Shown one piece after another: positions 53,339-62,248 of a stretch of 64,000 bases of DNA. A program made the translations under genes and the position numbers. Every line of letters begins with the position of its first letter. The stretch's first letter is position 1. Source of the DNA: Alloyangia pacifica (GTDB lineage: Bacteria; Pseudomonadota; Alphaproteobacteria; Rhodobacterales; Rhodobacteraceae); contig NZ_FOZW01000003.1 of the NCBI RefSeq assembly GCF_900116195.1, positions 248,001 to 312,000 of the forward strand. The letters run 5' to 3'. The notes beneath the pieces were generated by a model, which saw only the letters and a list, made by a program, of their open reading frames with translations, did no database searches and had not been told where the DNA came from.

Positions 53339-54402
53339 TGATGGCCGTGAACCCTTCCGACCTGAAACCCTCGGCACTGGCATTTGTGCCCTTCGTGTCG
53401 GTCGACAACATGATGAAGCTCGTGCACGCCCATGGCGTCGAAGCCTTTCTCACCGGGCTTGCCTCGGAGATCGAGGCCGACTTCAAGCGCTGGCCCGAGT
53501 TCGACAAGACGCCGCGCGTCGCCAGCCACTCGCGCGACGGGGTCATCGAGCTGATGCCGACTGCGGACGCCGAGAACTACGGCTTCAAATACGTCAACGG
53601 CCACCCCAAGAACATGCGCGAGGGCTACCAGACCGTGACCGCCTTCGGCGTGCTGTCTTCGGTGGCCAATGGCTACCCGATCCTGCTGACCGAGATGACG
53701 CTGCTGACGGCGCTGCGCACCGCCGCCACCTCGGCGCTGGTTGGCAAGTACCTCGCGCCCGAGGGCGCCGAGGTCATGGCGATGATCGGCAACGGCGCGC
53801 AATGCGAGTTTCAGGCCATGGCCTTCCGCGCGCTTTGCGGGATCAAGAGGCTGCGGCTCTACGACGTCGATCCTGCGGCGACCGACAAGGCCGAGCGCAA
53901 CCTCAAGGCGCAGGGCTTTGACGTTGTGCGCTGCTCGAGCCCGGAAGCGGCGGTCGAGGGGGCGCAGGTGATCACCACCTGCACCGCGGACAAGCAGTAC
54001 GCGACGATCCTGACCGACAACATGGTCGGCAGCGGCGTGCACATCAACGCCATCGGCGGTGACTGCCCGGGCAAGACCGAGCTGCATCGCGACATCCTGC
54101 TGCGCTCGGACATCTTTGTCGAATACCCCGAGCAGACCCGCATCGAGGGCGAGATCCAGCAGCTCGAAGACGACCATCCGGTGACCGAGCTCTGGCAGGT
54201 GATGCGCGGCGAGGTGGCCGGCCGGCGCGATGCCAAGCAGATCACGCTGTTCGATTCCGTGGGCTTTGCCATCGAGGATTTCTCGGCGCTGCGCTACGTG
54301 CACGCGCTGGTGGCAAACGGGCAGTTCTGTGAACAGCTTGACCTGCTGGCCGATCCGGATGACCCCCGTGATCTCTTCGGGATGCTCACCCGCGCAGGCT
54401 GA
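53338..54402 (+). CDS. ocd: Ornithine cyclodeaminase
   Basis: Predicted 354 aa (MMAVNPSDL). Motifs: PRVASHSRDGVIELMPTADA, GFKYVNGHPKNMREGYQTVT, LLTALRTAATSALVGKYL (NAD fold), MAMIGNGAQCEFQAMAF and INAIGGDCPGKTEL. It converts ornithine to proline and ammonia using NAD+ as a cofactor. One-base overlap with arginase: together they turn arginine into proline and urea. A second ATG three bases later is a possible start. Confidence 0.94.
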   Translation: MMAVNPSDLKPSALAFVPFVSVDNMMKLVHAHGVEAFLTGLASEIEADFKRWPEFDKTPRVASHSRDGVIELMPTADAENYGFKYVNGHPKNMREGYQTVTAFGVLSSVANGYPILLTEMTLLTALRTAATSALVGKYLAPEGAEVMAMIGNGAQCEFQAMAFRALCGIKRLRLYDVDPAATDKAERNLKAQGFDVVRCSSPEAAVEGAQVITTCTADKQYATILTDNMVGSGVHINAIGGDCPGKTELHRDILLRSDIFVEYPEQTRIEGEIQQLEDDHPVTELWQVMRGEVAGRRDAKQITLFDSVGFAIEDFSALRYVHALVANGQFCEQLDLLADPDDPRDLFGMLTRAG

Positions 54403-54423
54403 AGCGCAATCCGCTTCGAACCA

Positions 54424-54445
54424 AAGGCGCCCCTCGGGGCGCCTT
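54424..54445. terminator. Bidirectional terminator overlapping the TetR stop codon
   Basis: Ten-bp arms AAGGCGCCCC/GGGGCGCCTT flank a 2-nt loop. It separates the convergent ornithine cyclodeaminase and TetR genes and overlaps the TetR stop by one or two bases. Confidence 0.7.
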
Positions 54446-55115
54446 ATGTCTTGTAGGCGGCCATGAAGACCCGCACCGCGTCCTTCGCGACACGGGCGAT
54501 CTCTTCCTCGGTGGGCGCATCGGGGCGGCGACCGAAGAGTCGCGGGCGCCACGTCAGCGTCGTCGACAGCTCGACGAACTGGCCCGCCGCCAGCTCGGGA
54601 TCGGTCACGTTCAGGTTGCCCGCTTCAGTTTCGCGCCGCAGGAAGTCCTGCAGACAGGTCAGGAAGTGCTTGGCCCCCGCATCGTAAAAGCGCGTGCCCA
54701 GTTCGGGCATCCGCTCGACGACGCTGATGACGATGCGCTGCGCGCGGATCACGTCTTCGGAGTTGAGCTGCGTCGACAGACCCATGGCATAGGCCAGCAG
54801 CCGCTCCTCGATCGTGCCCGCCTCGGCCAGCCGCGCGAAGATTCCGTCGAAGAAATCCTTCCGTTTCTCCTCGACCAGCGCGACGAAGAGATCCTCCTTG
54901 TTCTCGAAGTAGACGTAGAGCGTGCCCTTCGAGACGCCGGCCGCCTTGCAGATGCTGTTCATCGAGGCGGCGTCGAATCCCTGATCGACAAAGACCTGCC
55001 ATGCGCCGTCGAGGATTTGACGGCGTTTTTCAGGGTCTTCGCCCGCAGCATGGCGGCGCTTCTGCGCGCAGGCCTTGGCCCGCTCCGTGAGTGTGTCGAG
55101 TTTCATGACGCTCAT
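54444..55115 (-). CDS. TetR-family regulator of the efflux pair
   Basis: Predicted 223 aa. The N-terminal TetR HTH (about residues 30-75; RRQILDGAWQVFVDQGFDAA, GVSKGTLYVYFENKEDLFV) is followed by a helical ligand domain. Either ATG 55115 (MSVMKL) or ATG 55106 (MKL) may be used. Divergent from the HlyD/EmrB-type pump, with two near-identical operators between, so it probably represses the pump until a drug binds. Confidence 0.9.
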   Translation of the reverse strand: MSVMKLDTLTERAKACAQKRRHAAGEDPEKRRQILDGAWQVFVDQGFDAASMNSICKAAGVSKGTLYVYFENKEDLFVALVEEKRKDFFDGIFARLAEAGTIEERLLAYAMGLSTQLNSEDVIRAQRIVISVVERMPELGTRFYDAGAKHFLTCLQDFLRRETEAGNLNVTDPELAAGQFVELSTTLTWRPRLFGRRPDAPTEEEIARVAKDAVRVFMAAYKT

Positions 55116-55119
55116 ATAA

Positions 55120-55194
55120 TCGAACCGTGCGGTTCGATGAAGTCTTGATTTCGCAGCGGCACCCGCCTATGTCCAGTCGAACCGAGCGGTTCGA
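55120..55194. promoter_or_regulatory. Two TetR operators in the efflux promoter
   Basis: TCGAACCGTGCGGTTCGA (55120-55137) and TCGAACCGAGCGGTTCGA (55177-55194) are 18-bp near-perfect palindromes differing only in the central two bases, with centres 57 bp apart. They lie between the TetR gene and the pump genes, the usual place for autorepression and pump control. Confidence 0.7.
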
Positions 55195-55243
55195 TCAGCG
55201 AATCCCTCCTCCCATTTGCATTCGACACCCGAAGGTGACCTCC

Positions 55244-56398
55244 ATGTCCCGCCACGACCGCATCGAACCCACCGATCCCGAGACCCGCCCCGCGACGGCT
55301 CCGCAAGCCACCACTCACGAAACCGCGGAGACGCCGCCCAAGAGCGGCCGCAAGAAGCGCATCCTTGGCGGGATCGCGCTTCTTGCGCTGCTCGCGGGCG
55401 GATACGAGGGTTACGGCTGGTGGACGACCGGGCGCTACATGATCGAGACCGATGACGCCTATGTTCAGGCGGATCTCTCGCTCGTGTCGTCGAAGCTGCA
55501 GGGATATGTGGAGGAGATCCCGGTGCAGGCGAACCAGCACGTGAGCAAGGGTGAGGTGCTGGTTCGGATCGAGGATGGCGATTATCGCATCGCGCTGGAA
55601 CAGGCGCAGGCGCAGCTGCCGACGCTGGAACGCACCCTGTCGCGGATCGACGCGCAGACCGCCGCGGCGCAGGCAACGGTGACGCAATCCGAGGCCGAGC
55701 TCTCCGCCGCCGAGGCCGCGCTGCGCAGCGCGCAGACTGCGCTGACCCGGGCGCAGGGGCTGGCCGCGCGCAAAGTGACCTCGCAGGCCGATCTCGACGA
55801 TGCCACCGAGGCGCTCGAGACGGCCAAGGCCAACCGCGCCGCTGCCGCCGCCGCTATCAAGGGCGCCGAGGCGCAGGTCGAGGTGCTGAAGGCCGAGCGG
55901 GCCGAGACCGAGTCGAGCCGCCGCGAGATGGAGCTGGACATCGCGCAGGCGCAGCGCGACCTCGATCACACCGTGCTGCGCGCGCCGTTTGATGGCACCG
56001 TTGCGAATATCGCCATCGAAGAGGGCGAGCTGGTCAGCATCGGCGCGCGGCTCGCTGCCGTGGTCCCGGATCACGGGCTCTACGTCGAGGCGAACTTCAA
56101 GGAAACCCAGCTGGCCGGAATCCTCCCGGGCGAGACCGCCAAGATCAGCATCGACGCCATGGAAGGCCATGAGGTCGAGGGCCGCGTGGTCTCGGTCGCG
56201 CCGGCCACGGGCTCGGTCTTCTCGCTTCTGCCGGCGGACAACGCCACCGGCAACTTTACAAAGATCGTGCAGCGGGTGCCGGTGCGCATCGAGCTGCCCG
56301 AGGGCACGCCCGGCCTGCGTGCGGGCCTGTCGGTGGTGGTCGAGATCGACGAGCGCACCGCGCCCGAGGGCACGGAGCTGGCGGAGGTCTCGAAATGA
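55244..56398 (+). CDS. HlyD/EmrA-type membrane fusion protein of a multidrug efflux pump
   Basis: Predicted 384 aa from ATG 55244, with an AGGTGA site. One N-terminal membrane helix (ILGGIALLALLAGGYEGYGW) is followed by a lipoyl/barrel-sandwich region beginning IETDDAYVQADLSLVSSKL. A long coiled coil follows (about residues 120-245, Ala/Glu-rich), then the second barrel-sandwich half (LDHTVLRAPFDGTVANIAI). EmrA-type proteins bridge the inner-membrane pump to an outer-membrane channel; no TolC gene is nearby. Ends in a 4-bp overlap with the pump gene. Confidence 0.9.
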   Translation: MSRHDRIEPTDPETRPATAPQATTHETAETPPKSGRKKRILGGIALLALLAGGYEGYGWWTTGRYMIETDDAYVQADLSLVSSKLQGYVEEIPVQANQHVSKGEVLVRIEDGDYRIALEQAQAQLPTLERTLSRIDAQTAAAQATVTQSEAELSAAEAALRSAQTALTRAQGLAARKVTSQADLDDATEALETAKANRAAAAAAIKGAEAQVEVLKAERAETESSRREMELDIAQAQRDLDHTVLRAPFDGTVANIAIEEGELVSIGARLAAVVPDHGLYVEANFKETQLAGILPGETAKISIDAMEGHEVEGRVVSVAPATGSVFSLLPADNATGNFTKIVQRVPVRIELPEGTPGLRAGLSVVVEIDERTAPEGTELAEVSK

Positions 56399-57960
56399 GC
56401 ACCGCAGCCCAAACACCGGCCGCAGAGCCCGAACTTACGCCGCGCAGGGTCGCGGCGTTTTTCGTCATGGTCTTCGGCATGTTCATGGCGATCCTCGACA
56501 TCCAGATCGTCTCGGCTTCGCTGCCGGAGATCCAGGCCGGTCTCGGAGCGTCCTCGGACGAGATCAGCTGGGTGCAGACCTCCTACCTGATCGCCGAGGT
56601 GATCATGATCCCGCTCTCGGGCCTGCTCGGGCGGATGATGTCGACGCGCTATCTCTTTGCGGTCTCGGCAGCGGGCTTCACCGCCGCCTCCTTCATGTGC
56701 GCCACCTCCGGCTCGATCAACGAGATGATCCTGTGGCGCGCGGTGCAGGGCTTTCTGGGCGGCGGCATGATCCCCTCGGTCTTTGCCGCGGCCTTCACGC
56801 TCTTCCCGCCGTCGAAGCGGGCGATCGTCTCGCCGCTGATCGGGCTTGTCGCGACGCTCGCGCCGACCGTCGGGCCGACGGTCGGGGGCTATCTCAGCCA
56901 TGCGATGAGCTGGCACTGGCTGTTCATCGTCAACGTGCCCGCGGGCATTGCAGTGACCGTTGGCGTGCTGACACTGGTCGATTTCGACAAGCCCGACTGG
57001 AAGCTCTTCGACAGCTTCGACTGGATCGGTCTCGGGGCGCTGGCCTGCTTTCTCGGTGCGATGGAATACGTGCTGGAAGAAGGTCCGGGCAACGACTGGT
57101 TTCAGGACGAGATCGTCGCCGTGCTCTTCGTGGTCATGGTGGTGGGCGGCATCGTCACCTTCTGGCGGGCCTTCACGCTGAAGAACCCGGTGGTGGATTT
57201 CTCGGCCTTCCGCGACACCAACTTTGCGGTCGGCTCGCTGTTCAGCTTCGTGATGGGCATCGGGCTCTACGGGATGACCTATCTCTACCCGCTCTACCTG
57301 AGCTCGATCCGTGGCTATGACAGCCTGATGACCGGCGAGACGGTGTTTGTCTCGGGGCTCGCGATGTTCGTCTCGGCACCGCTGGCTGGCGTCCTCTCGT
57401 CCAAGATGGACCTGCGGCTGATGCTGATGATGGGCTTCATCGGCTTCGGCATCTCGTCGTGGATGCTGACGGGCATGACTGCCGACTGGGACTTCCAGGA
57501 GCTGCTCTGGCCGCAGGTGCTGCGCGGGCTGTCGTTGATGATCTGCATGGTGCCGATCAACAACCTCGCGCTCGGCACGCTGCCGCCGGACAAGATGAAA
57601 AGCGCCTCGGGGCTCTACAACCTGATGCGCAACCTTGGCGGCGCGGTGGGGCTGGCGGTGATCAACACATTGCTGACCGACCGCGGCGCGCTGCATACGG
57701 CGCGTCTCCACGAGGCGGTGAACTGGAACAATCCCGAGGCGCTGCGGCAGCTCGAGATGATGGGCCAGAACCTTTCGGCGCAGGGCATCGACGGCGAGCG
57801 CGGCGCGCTGCAGCAGATGGCCGGACGGATCGCCGAGCAGGCGACGGTGATGTCCTTCATCGACGTCTTCCTGCTGATCACCGTGCTCTTCGCGGGGCTG
57901 GCGATCATGGCGCTGGCGATGAAGCCCCCGGCGAAGGGGGCAGGGGCGGCGGCGCACTGA
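56395..57960 (+). CDS. EmrB/QacA-type drug efflux transporter (MFS, 14 TM)
   Basis: Predicted 521 aa with 14 hydrophobic segments. Motif FFVMVFGMFMAILDIQIVSA (helix 1 with the DHA2 Asp) and QTSYLIAEVIMIPLSGLLGR are typical of EmrB proteins. It exports lipophilic drugs or detergents with the MFP. The gene overlaps the MFP by 4 bp and a hairpin terminator follows. Confidence 0.92.
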   Translation: MSTAAQTPAAEPELTPRRVAAFFVMVFGMFMAILDIQIVSASLPEIQAGLGASSDEISWVQTSYLIAEVIMIPLSGLLGRMMSTRYLFAVSAAGFTAASFMCATSGSINEMILWRAVQGFLGGGMIPSVFAAAFTLFPPSKRAIVSPLIGLVATLAPTVGPTVGGYLSHAMSWHWLFIVNVPAGIAVTVGVLTLVDFDKPDWKLFDSFDWIGLGALACFLGAMEYVLEEGPGNDWFQDEIVAVLFVVMVVGGIVTFWRAFTLKNPVVDFSAFRDTNFAVGSLFSFVMGIGLYGMTYLYPLYLSSIRGYDSLMTGETVFVSGLAMFVSAPLAGVLSSKMDLRLMLMMGFIGFGISSWMLTGMTADWDFQELLWPQVLRGLSLMICMVPINNLALGTLPPDKMKSASGLYNLMRNLGGAVGLAVINTLLTDRGALHTARLHEAVNWNNPEALRQLEMMGQNLSAQGIDGERGALQQMAGRIAEQATVMSFIDVFLLITVLFAGLAIMALAMKPPAKGAGAAAH

Positions 57961-58013
57961 GCGGAACCCAGTACACGGGACGGACCGAAAGCAAACAGAG
58001 CGACAAAGAAAAA

Positions 58014-58036
58014 GGCCGCCGGATTATCCGGCGGCC
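58014..58036. terminator. Bidirectional terminator between emrB-like and DEAD-box genes
   Basis: GGCCGCCGGAT/TCCGGCGGCC stem, with A-run on the left and TTTTCTTC on the right. It ends the efflux operon and the convergent helicase gene. Confidence 0.8.
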
Positions 58037-58068
58037 TTTTCTTCATTCAGCGATCGAAGCTCGAGGCC

Positions 58069-59952
58069 TCAGCCCTTGCGGTGCGGCTTCTTGGGGCCGG
58101 CCTTCTTGTGGGCGCCGTCGGTGTCGCGGAAGGTCTTCTTGGCACCGAACTTGCCCTTGGGCTTGTCGCCGTCGCGGCGCGGGCGGTCGAAGTCGCCGTC
58201 CTCGGACTTGCGCTTGAAGCCGCCCTTGCCGGGTCCGCCGAAGCCCTCTTTCTTCTTGAAGCCGCCTTCCTTGCGGAACCCGCCCTCTTTCTTGAAGCCA
58301 CCTTCCTTGCGGAAGCCGCCGTCCTTCTTGAAGCCGCCGGGCTTCTTGGGGCCGCGCGGGGCGCTCTTCAGCTCCTCGGGGAGGCCGTCGACCTCTTCCA
58401 TCACCAGGCCCTGCGCCACTTCCATGTCGGGGCCGAGCGCCTCGAGGAAGCCTGCGACCGCATTGTCGGCGATCTCGACGTAGGTCAGCTCGTCAGCGAT
58501 GCGGATGGCCCCGAGCGACTCGCGGGTGATGTTGCCGGCGCGGCAGATCTTCGGCAGCAGCCAGCGCGGGTTGGCATTGCCTTCACGGCCGACGGTGACA
58601 GTGAACCAGCGGCTCGGGCCGAAGGGCTCGCTGCGCGGCGCCTTCTCGGCGCGGGCATCCACGGGCAGCAGCTCCTCGGGGGCCGAGCGCAGGCTGCGCC
58701 ACTGGCGCACCATCGCCTGGGCGATTTCCTCGGCGCTGTATTTCTCGGTGATCTGGGTCACCAGCGCGGCATCGCTCTCGGGCGAGGGATCGGTCCACAT
58801 GGGATCGGCCAGCATCCGCGCTTCGTCACGTTCCAGCACGGCGTCGGCGGTGGGGGCTTCACCCCACTCGGCCTCGACCTTGGCGAAGCGCATGATGCGC
58901 TCTGCCTTCTTGCGGTCGCGCAGCGGCACGATCAGGGCCGAGATGCCCTTGCGCCCGGCGCGGCCGGTGCGGCCCGACCGGTGCAGCAGCGCCTCGTTGC
59001 TCTGCGGCAGCTCGGCGTGGACCACAAGGTCGAGGTTCGGCAGGTCGATGCCGCGGGCGGCGACGTCGGTCGCGACGCAGACGCGGGCGCGGCCATCGCG
59101 CATCGCCTGCAGCGCGTGGCTGCGCTCGTCCTGGCTCAGCTCGCCCGACAGACCCACTACGGCGAAGCCGCGGTTGGTCAGGCGCGACACCAGGCGCGAC
59201 ACGGTGGCGCGGGTGTTGGCGAAGACGATGGCATTGGGTGCCTCGTGGAAGCGCAGCAGGTTGGTGATCGCGTTCTCCTGGTCGCCCTGGGCGACGATCA
59301 CCGCGCGGTATTCGATGTCGGAGTGCTGCTTGGCACCGCCCTGCACCTGGATGCGCTGCGAGTCGCGCTGGTAGCGCTGCGCCAGCTGGGCGATCTGCGG
59401 CGAGACGGTGGCCGAGAAGAGCAGCGTCTGACGCTCGGGGTTGGAGGCCTCGAGAATGGTCTCGAGGTCTTCGCGGAAGCCGAGGTCGAGCATCTCGTCG
59501 GCCTCGTCGAGCACCACGGCCTTGACCTGCGAAAGATCCAGCGCGCCGCGGCGCAGGTGGTCGCAGAGACGGCCCGGGGTGGCGACGACGATATGCGCGC
59601 CGCGCTCGAGCGCCCGGCGCTCGGTGCGCGCGTCCATGCCGCCAACGCAGGAGGCCATGACGGCACCCGCCTCGGCGTAGAGCCACGACAGCTCGCGGCG
59701 GACCTGCAGGGCCAGCTCGCGGGTCGGGGCGATGATCAGCGCTTCCGGCGCGCCGGCGGCGCCGAAGCTCTCGGCGTCGCCGAGGATGGCGGGGGCAATG
59801 GCGAGGCCGAAGCCCACGGTCTTGCCCGAGCCGGTCTGTGCGGACACAAGCAGGTCGGCGCCGGCGATGGCCGGGTCGGTCACGGCTTCCTGCACAGGGG
59901 TGAGGGTTTCGTATCCGCGGGCTTGCAGAGCGGCGGCGAGGGTCTGTTTCAA
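58069..59952 (-). CDS. DEAD-box ATP-dependent RNA helicase with C-terminal Lys/Gly/Phe repeats
   Basis: Predicted 627 aa. Helicase motifs: AQTGSGKT (Walker A, about residues 38-45), TPGRL, DEADEMLD, FSATVSP, then ARGIDLPNLD and HRSGRTGRAGRKG. After this comes a DbpA-type RNA-binding domain (about residues 445-520; RWFTVTVGREGNANPRWLL). The C-terminal 85 residues carry repeated GGFKKEGGFRKEGG units and KFGAKKTFRDTDG, a basic unstructured RNA-binding tail. Role: ribosome assembly or mRNA remodelling, often at low temperature. Confidence 0.93.
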   Translation of the reverse strand: MKQTLAAALQARGYETLTPVQEAVTDPAIAGADLLVSAQTGSGKTVGFGLAIAPAILGDAESFGAAGAPEALIIAPTRELALQVRRELSWLYAEAGAVMASCVGGMDARTERRALERGAHIVVATPGRLCDHLRRGALDLSQVKAVVLDEADEMLDLGFREDLETILEASNPERQTLLFSATVSPQIAQLAQRYQRDSQRIQVQGGAKQHSDIEYRAVIVAQGDQENAITNLLRFHEAPNAIVFANTRATVSRLVSRLTNRGFAVVGLSGELSQDERSHALQAMRDGRARVCVATDVAARGIDLPNLDLVVHAELPQSNEALLHRSGRTGRAGRKGISALIVPLRDRKKAERIMRFAKVEAEWGEAPTADAVLERDEARMLADPMWTDPSPESDAALVTQITEKYSAEEIAQAMVRQWRSLRSAPEELLPVDARAEKAPRSEPFGPSRWFTVTVGREGNANPRWLLPKICRAGNITRESLGAIRIADELTYVEIADNAVAGFLEALGPDMEVAQGLVMEEVDGLPEELKSAPRGPKKPGGFKKDGGFRKEGGFKKEGGFRKEGGFKKKEGFGGPGKGGFKRKSEDGDFDRPRRDGDKPKGKFGAKKTFRDTDGAHKKAGPKKPHRKG

Positions 59953-60077
59953 GGTCTGAGATCCGTTCCAAGGACTGTCGGCGAAGGATGTCGGTACGAG
60001 GAGTCAGACCGAGTCAGGGCGCCGGGAAAGGGTGCGCTATATACCCTGCACCCCGGTCCGTAAAGCGCCGATTAAGG

Positions 60078-61592
60078 TCAGCCGAACAGCGTGGTGATGA
60101 GTAGGAAGCAAAGCGCCGACAGCAGCGCCGAGGCCGGAACGGTGACCAGCCAGGCGGCGATGATTGTCGTAAGGTGCGAGCGGCGCACCAGCTTGCGGCG
60201 CTGGCGCTCCTCGATCGGCAGCAGCTTGGTGCTGCGGGTGGCGCCCTCGGTGCGGGCGCGCCGGGCCATGTACCATTCGCGGTAGAAGCCGACGCCGAAG
60301 ACGCCGCCGACGGCGATGTGGGTCGAGCTGACGGGCAGCCCCAGCCAGGAGGCGAGGATCACCGTCAGCGCCGCCGAGAGCGCGACGCAATAGGCGCGCA
60401 TCGGGTTGAGCTTGGTGATCTGGCTGCCGACGAGCCGGATCATCCGCGGCCCGAAGAAGATGAGGCCGCAGGAGATGCCGAGCGCCCCGATCATCAGCAC
60501 CCAGTAGGGGATGACCGTCATCTCGGCGGCGACTTCCCGCGATTGCAGCGCCCGAACGATCGCGCCGAGCGGTCCGACGGCATTGGCCACGTCGTTGGCA
60601 CCATGGGCAAAGGAGAGCAGCGCCGCAGAGATCACCAGCGGCATGCGGAACAGCACCTTGAGCGAGGCGTTGCGGTTCTCCATCCCCTCCGAGCGCCGCC
60701 GCACCAGCGGCACCGAGACCCGCCACGACAGCAGCCCGACGCCGAAGCCGACCAGCGCCGCCTCGTGCAGGTCCAGGTGGACGACCTGCCGCAGCGCCTT
60801 CAGCGCGAGGTAGCAGGCGAAGGTCCCGGCCATGACCCCGATCAGCACCGGCAGCCAGATGCGCGCCGCCGCAATCCTGTCGGGCACGTACATGATCTTC
60901 CACTTGATGAAGGCCAGCACGCCGGCCGCGATCACCCCGCCCATGATCGGCGAGATCACCCAGCTTGCGGCGATGGCGCTCATCGTAGGCCAGTTCACCG
61001 TGCCGAAGCCCGCCGCGGCGATGCCGGCGCCCATGACGCCGCCGACCACCGCATGGGTGGTGGAGACCGGCGCACGCAGCACGGTGGCGGTGTTGATCCA
61101 GACGGCGGCGGCGAGCATGGCGGACATCATCGCCTGCACGAAATGCGCGCCGTCGGTGATCTCGCCCTGCGCGAGGATCCCGCTGGAGATGGTCGAGACG
61201 ACCTCGCCGCCGGCCAGCAGCGCTCCGGCGGTCTCGCAGAGCGCGGCGATGGCGATGGCTCCGGCCATCGACAGGGCGTTGGCCCCCACCGCCGGGCCCA
61301 TGTTGTTGGCCACGTCGTTGGCGCCGATGTTGAGCGCCATATAGGCCGCGAAGGCGGCGGCGATGGCGATCATCAGCGTGCCCTGCAACTCGCCGGTGGC
61401 AAGCGCGACGATCGCGGTGACGATGGCGACGAACAGCAGCGACACCCCGACGCCGATGAGCGGGCGGGCGGTATGCAGGGCCGCGGACTCGATCAGGGAC
61501 ATGCGCCCGAGATCCTTGTCCAGCGTCGGCCAGTCCTGACCGGAGTCGTGCTGAGACGCGGACCGCGCCGCGCGGGGCTTGGACTCGGTCAT
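60078..61592 (-). CDS. Inorganic phosphate transporter, PitA family
   Basis: Predicted 504 aa with 10-12 membrane helices. The signature GANDVANNMGPAVGANALSM recurs in the second half (FAHGANDVANAVGPLGAIV), as expected of the duplicated Pit fold. A polar N-terminal tail (about residues 1-45) precedes the first helix. Low-affinity, proton-coupled phosphate uptake. No PitR/DUF47 gene is adjacent; instead a Nudix hydrolase lies 4 bp upstream. Confidence 0.92.
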   Translation of the reverse strand: MTESKPRAARSASQHDSGQDWPTLDKDLGRMSLIESAALHTARPLIGVGVSLLFVAIVTAIVALATGELQGTLMIAIAAAFAAYMALNIGANDVANNMGPAVGANALSMAGAIAIAALCETAGALLAGGEVVSTISSGILAQGEITDGAHFVQAMMSAMLAAAVWINTATVLRAPVSTTHAVVGGVMGAGIAAAGFGTVNWPTMSAIAASWVISPIMGGVIAAGVLAFIKWKIMYVPDRIAAARIWLPVLIGVMAGTFACYLALKALRQVVHLDLHEAALVGFGVGLLSWRVSVPLVRRRSEGMENRNASLKVLFRMPLVISAALLSFAHGANDVANAVGPLGAIVRALQSREVAAEMTVIPYWVLMIGALGISCGLIFFGPRMIRLVGSQITKLNPMRAYCVALSAALTVILASWLGLPVSSTHIAVGGVFGVGFYREWYMARRARTEGATRSTKLLPIEERQRRKLVRRSHLTTIIAAWLVTVPASALLSALCFLLITTLFG

Positions 61593-61596
61593 CGGA

Positions 61597-62085
61597 TCAG
61601 CTGGTCTCGTGCTGCGGCATCATGGTCGGCACCCGGGAGAGCAGCTCCTGCAGGCCGGGCTCGTCGACCATGGTAGCAGCTTCGCTGGGCGGCACCCAGC
61701 GGCGTTCGCGCTGACCGGCCTCGGGGTAGTCGTCGCGCAGCGGCTCGGTCACCTCGGCAGCATAGACGAAGACAAGCGTGTCCATGGGCAGGCCGCTGTC
61801 GAGCCGCTTGTCATAGCGATAGCTGCCGATCTCGGAGGTCTGCGCGTCCGGAGCGACGACCCCGGCTTCTTCCCAGGCTTCCTCCATCGCGGTGCCCGGC
61901 GAGTCGAGCCCGGCCTTCGGCCAGCCCTTGGGCAGCACCCAGCGGCCGGTATCGCGCGACGTGATCAGCAGGATCTCCAGCCCGTCCGGGCCCTCGGCAT
62001 GGCGAAAGCACATCGCCGCGACCTGAAATCGCGGCGGCCGCCGGAATGCCGGGCCGATGAACCTATGCCAGAAGTTTCGAAGCAT
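61597..62085 (-). CDS. Nudix hydrolase, diphosphoinositol-polyphosphate phosphohydrolase-like
   Basis: Predicted 162 aa. The Nudix-box region reads LPKGWPKAGLDSPGTAMEEA then WEEAGVV: the end EEAWEEAGV fits REUXEEXGU with E for R, and the first Glu of GX5E is Leu, as in some bacterial members of this subfamily. Residues just before (TSRDTGRWVLPKGWP) are typical of these. It hydrolyses pyrophosphate bonds (nucleotides or inositol or polyphosphate). Encoded 4 bp ahead of the Pit gene, so a role in phosphate metabolism is plausible. Confidence 0.85.
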   Translation of the reverse strand: MLRNFWHRFIGPAFRRPPRFQVAAMCFRHAEGPDGLEILLITSRDTGRWVLPKGWPKAGLDSPGTAMEEAWEEAGVVAPDAQTSEIGSYRYDKRLDSGLPMDTLVFVYAAEVTEPLRDDYPEAGQRERRWVPPSEAATMVDEPGLQELLSRVPTMMPQHETS

Positions 62086-62248
62086 GGCGGGCCTCGTAGC
62101 ACCAAAATCGGGAGATCTTCAATCTATATTGGCGAAATCACCGCCGACTGTGGCGCTTTCACGCGAGGTCAGGCTGGCGTGGGGCGGCTTGACTGTCCTA
62201 CCCCGCGGCCCCAGCTTTGCCGCAACCAGACAGACTCAGGAGCTTTTC

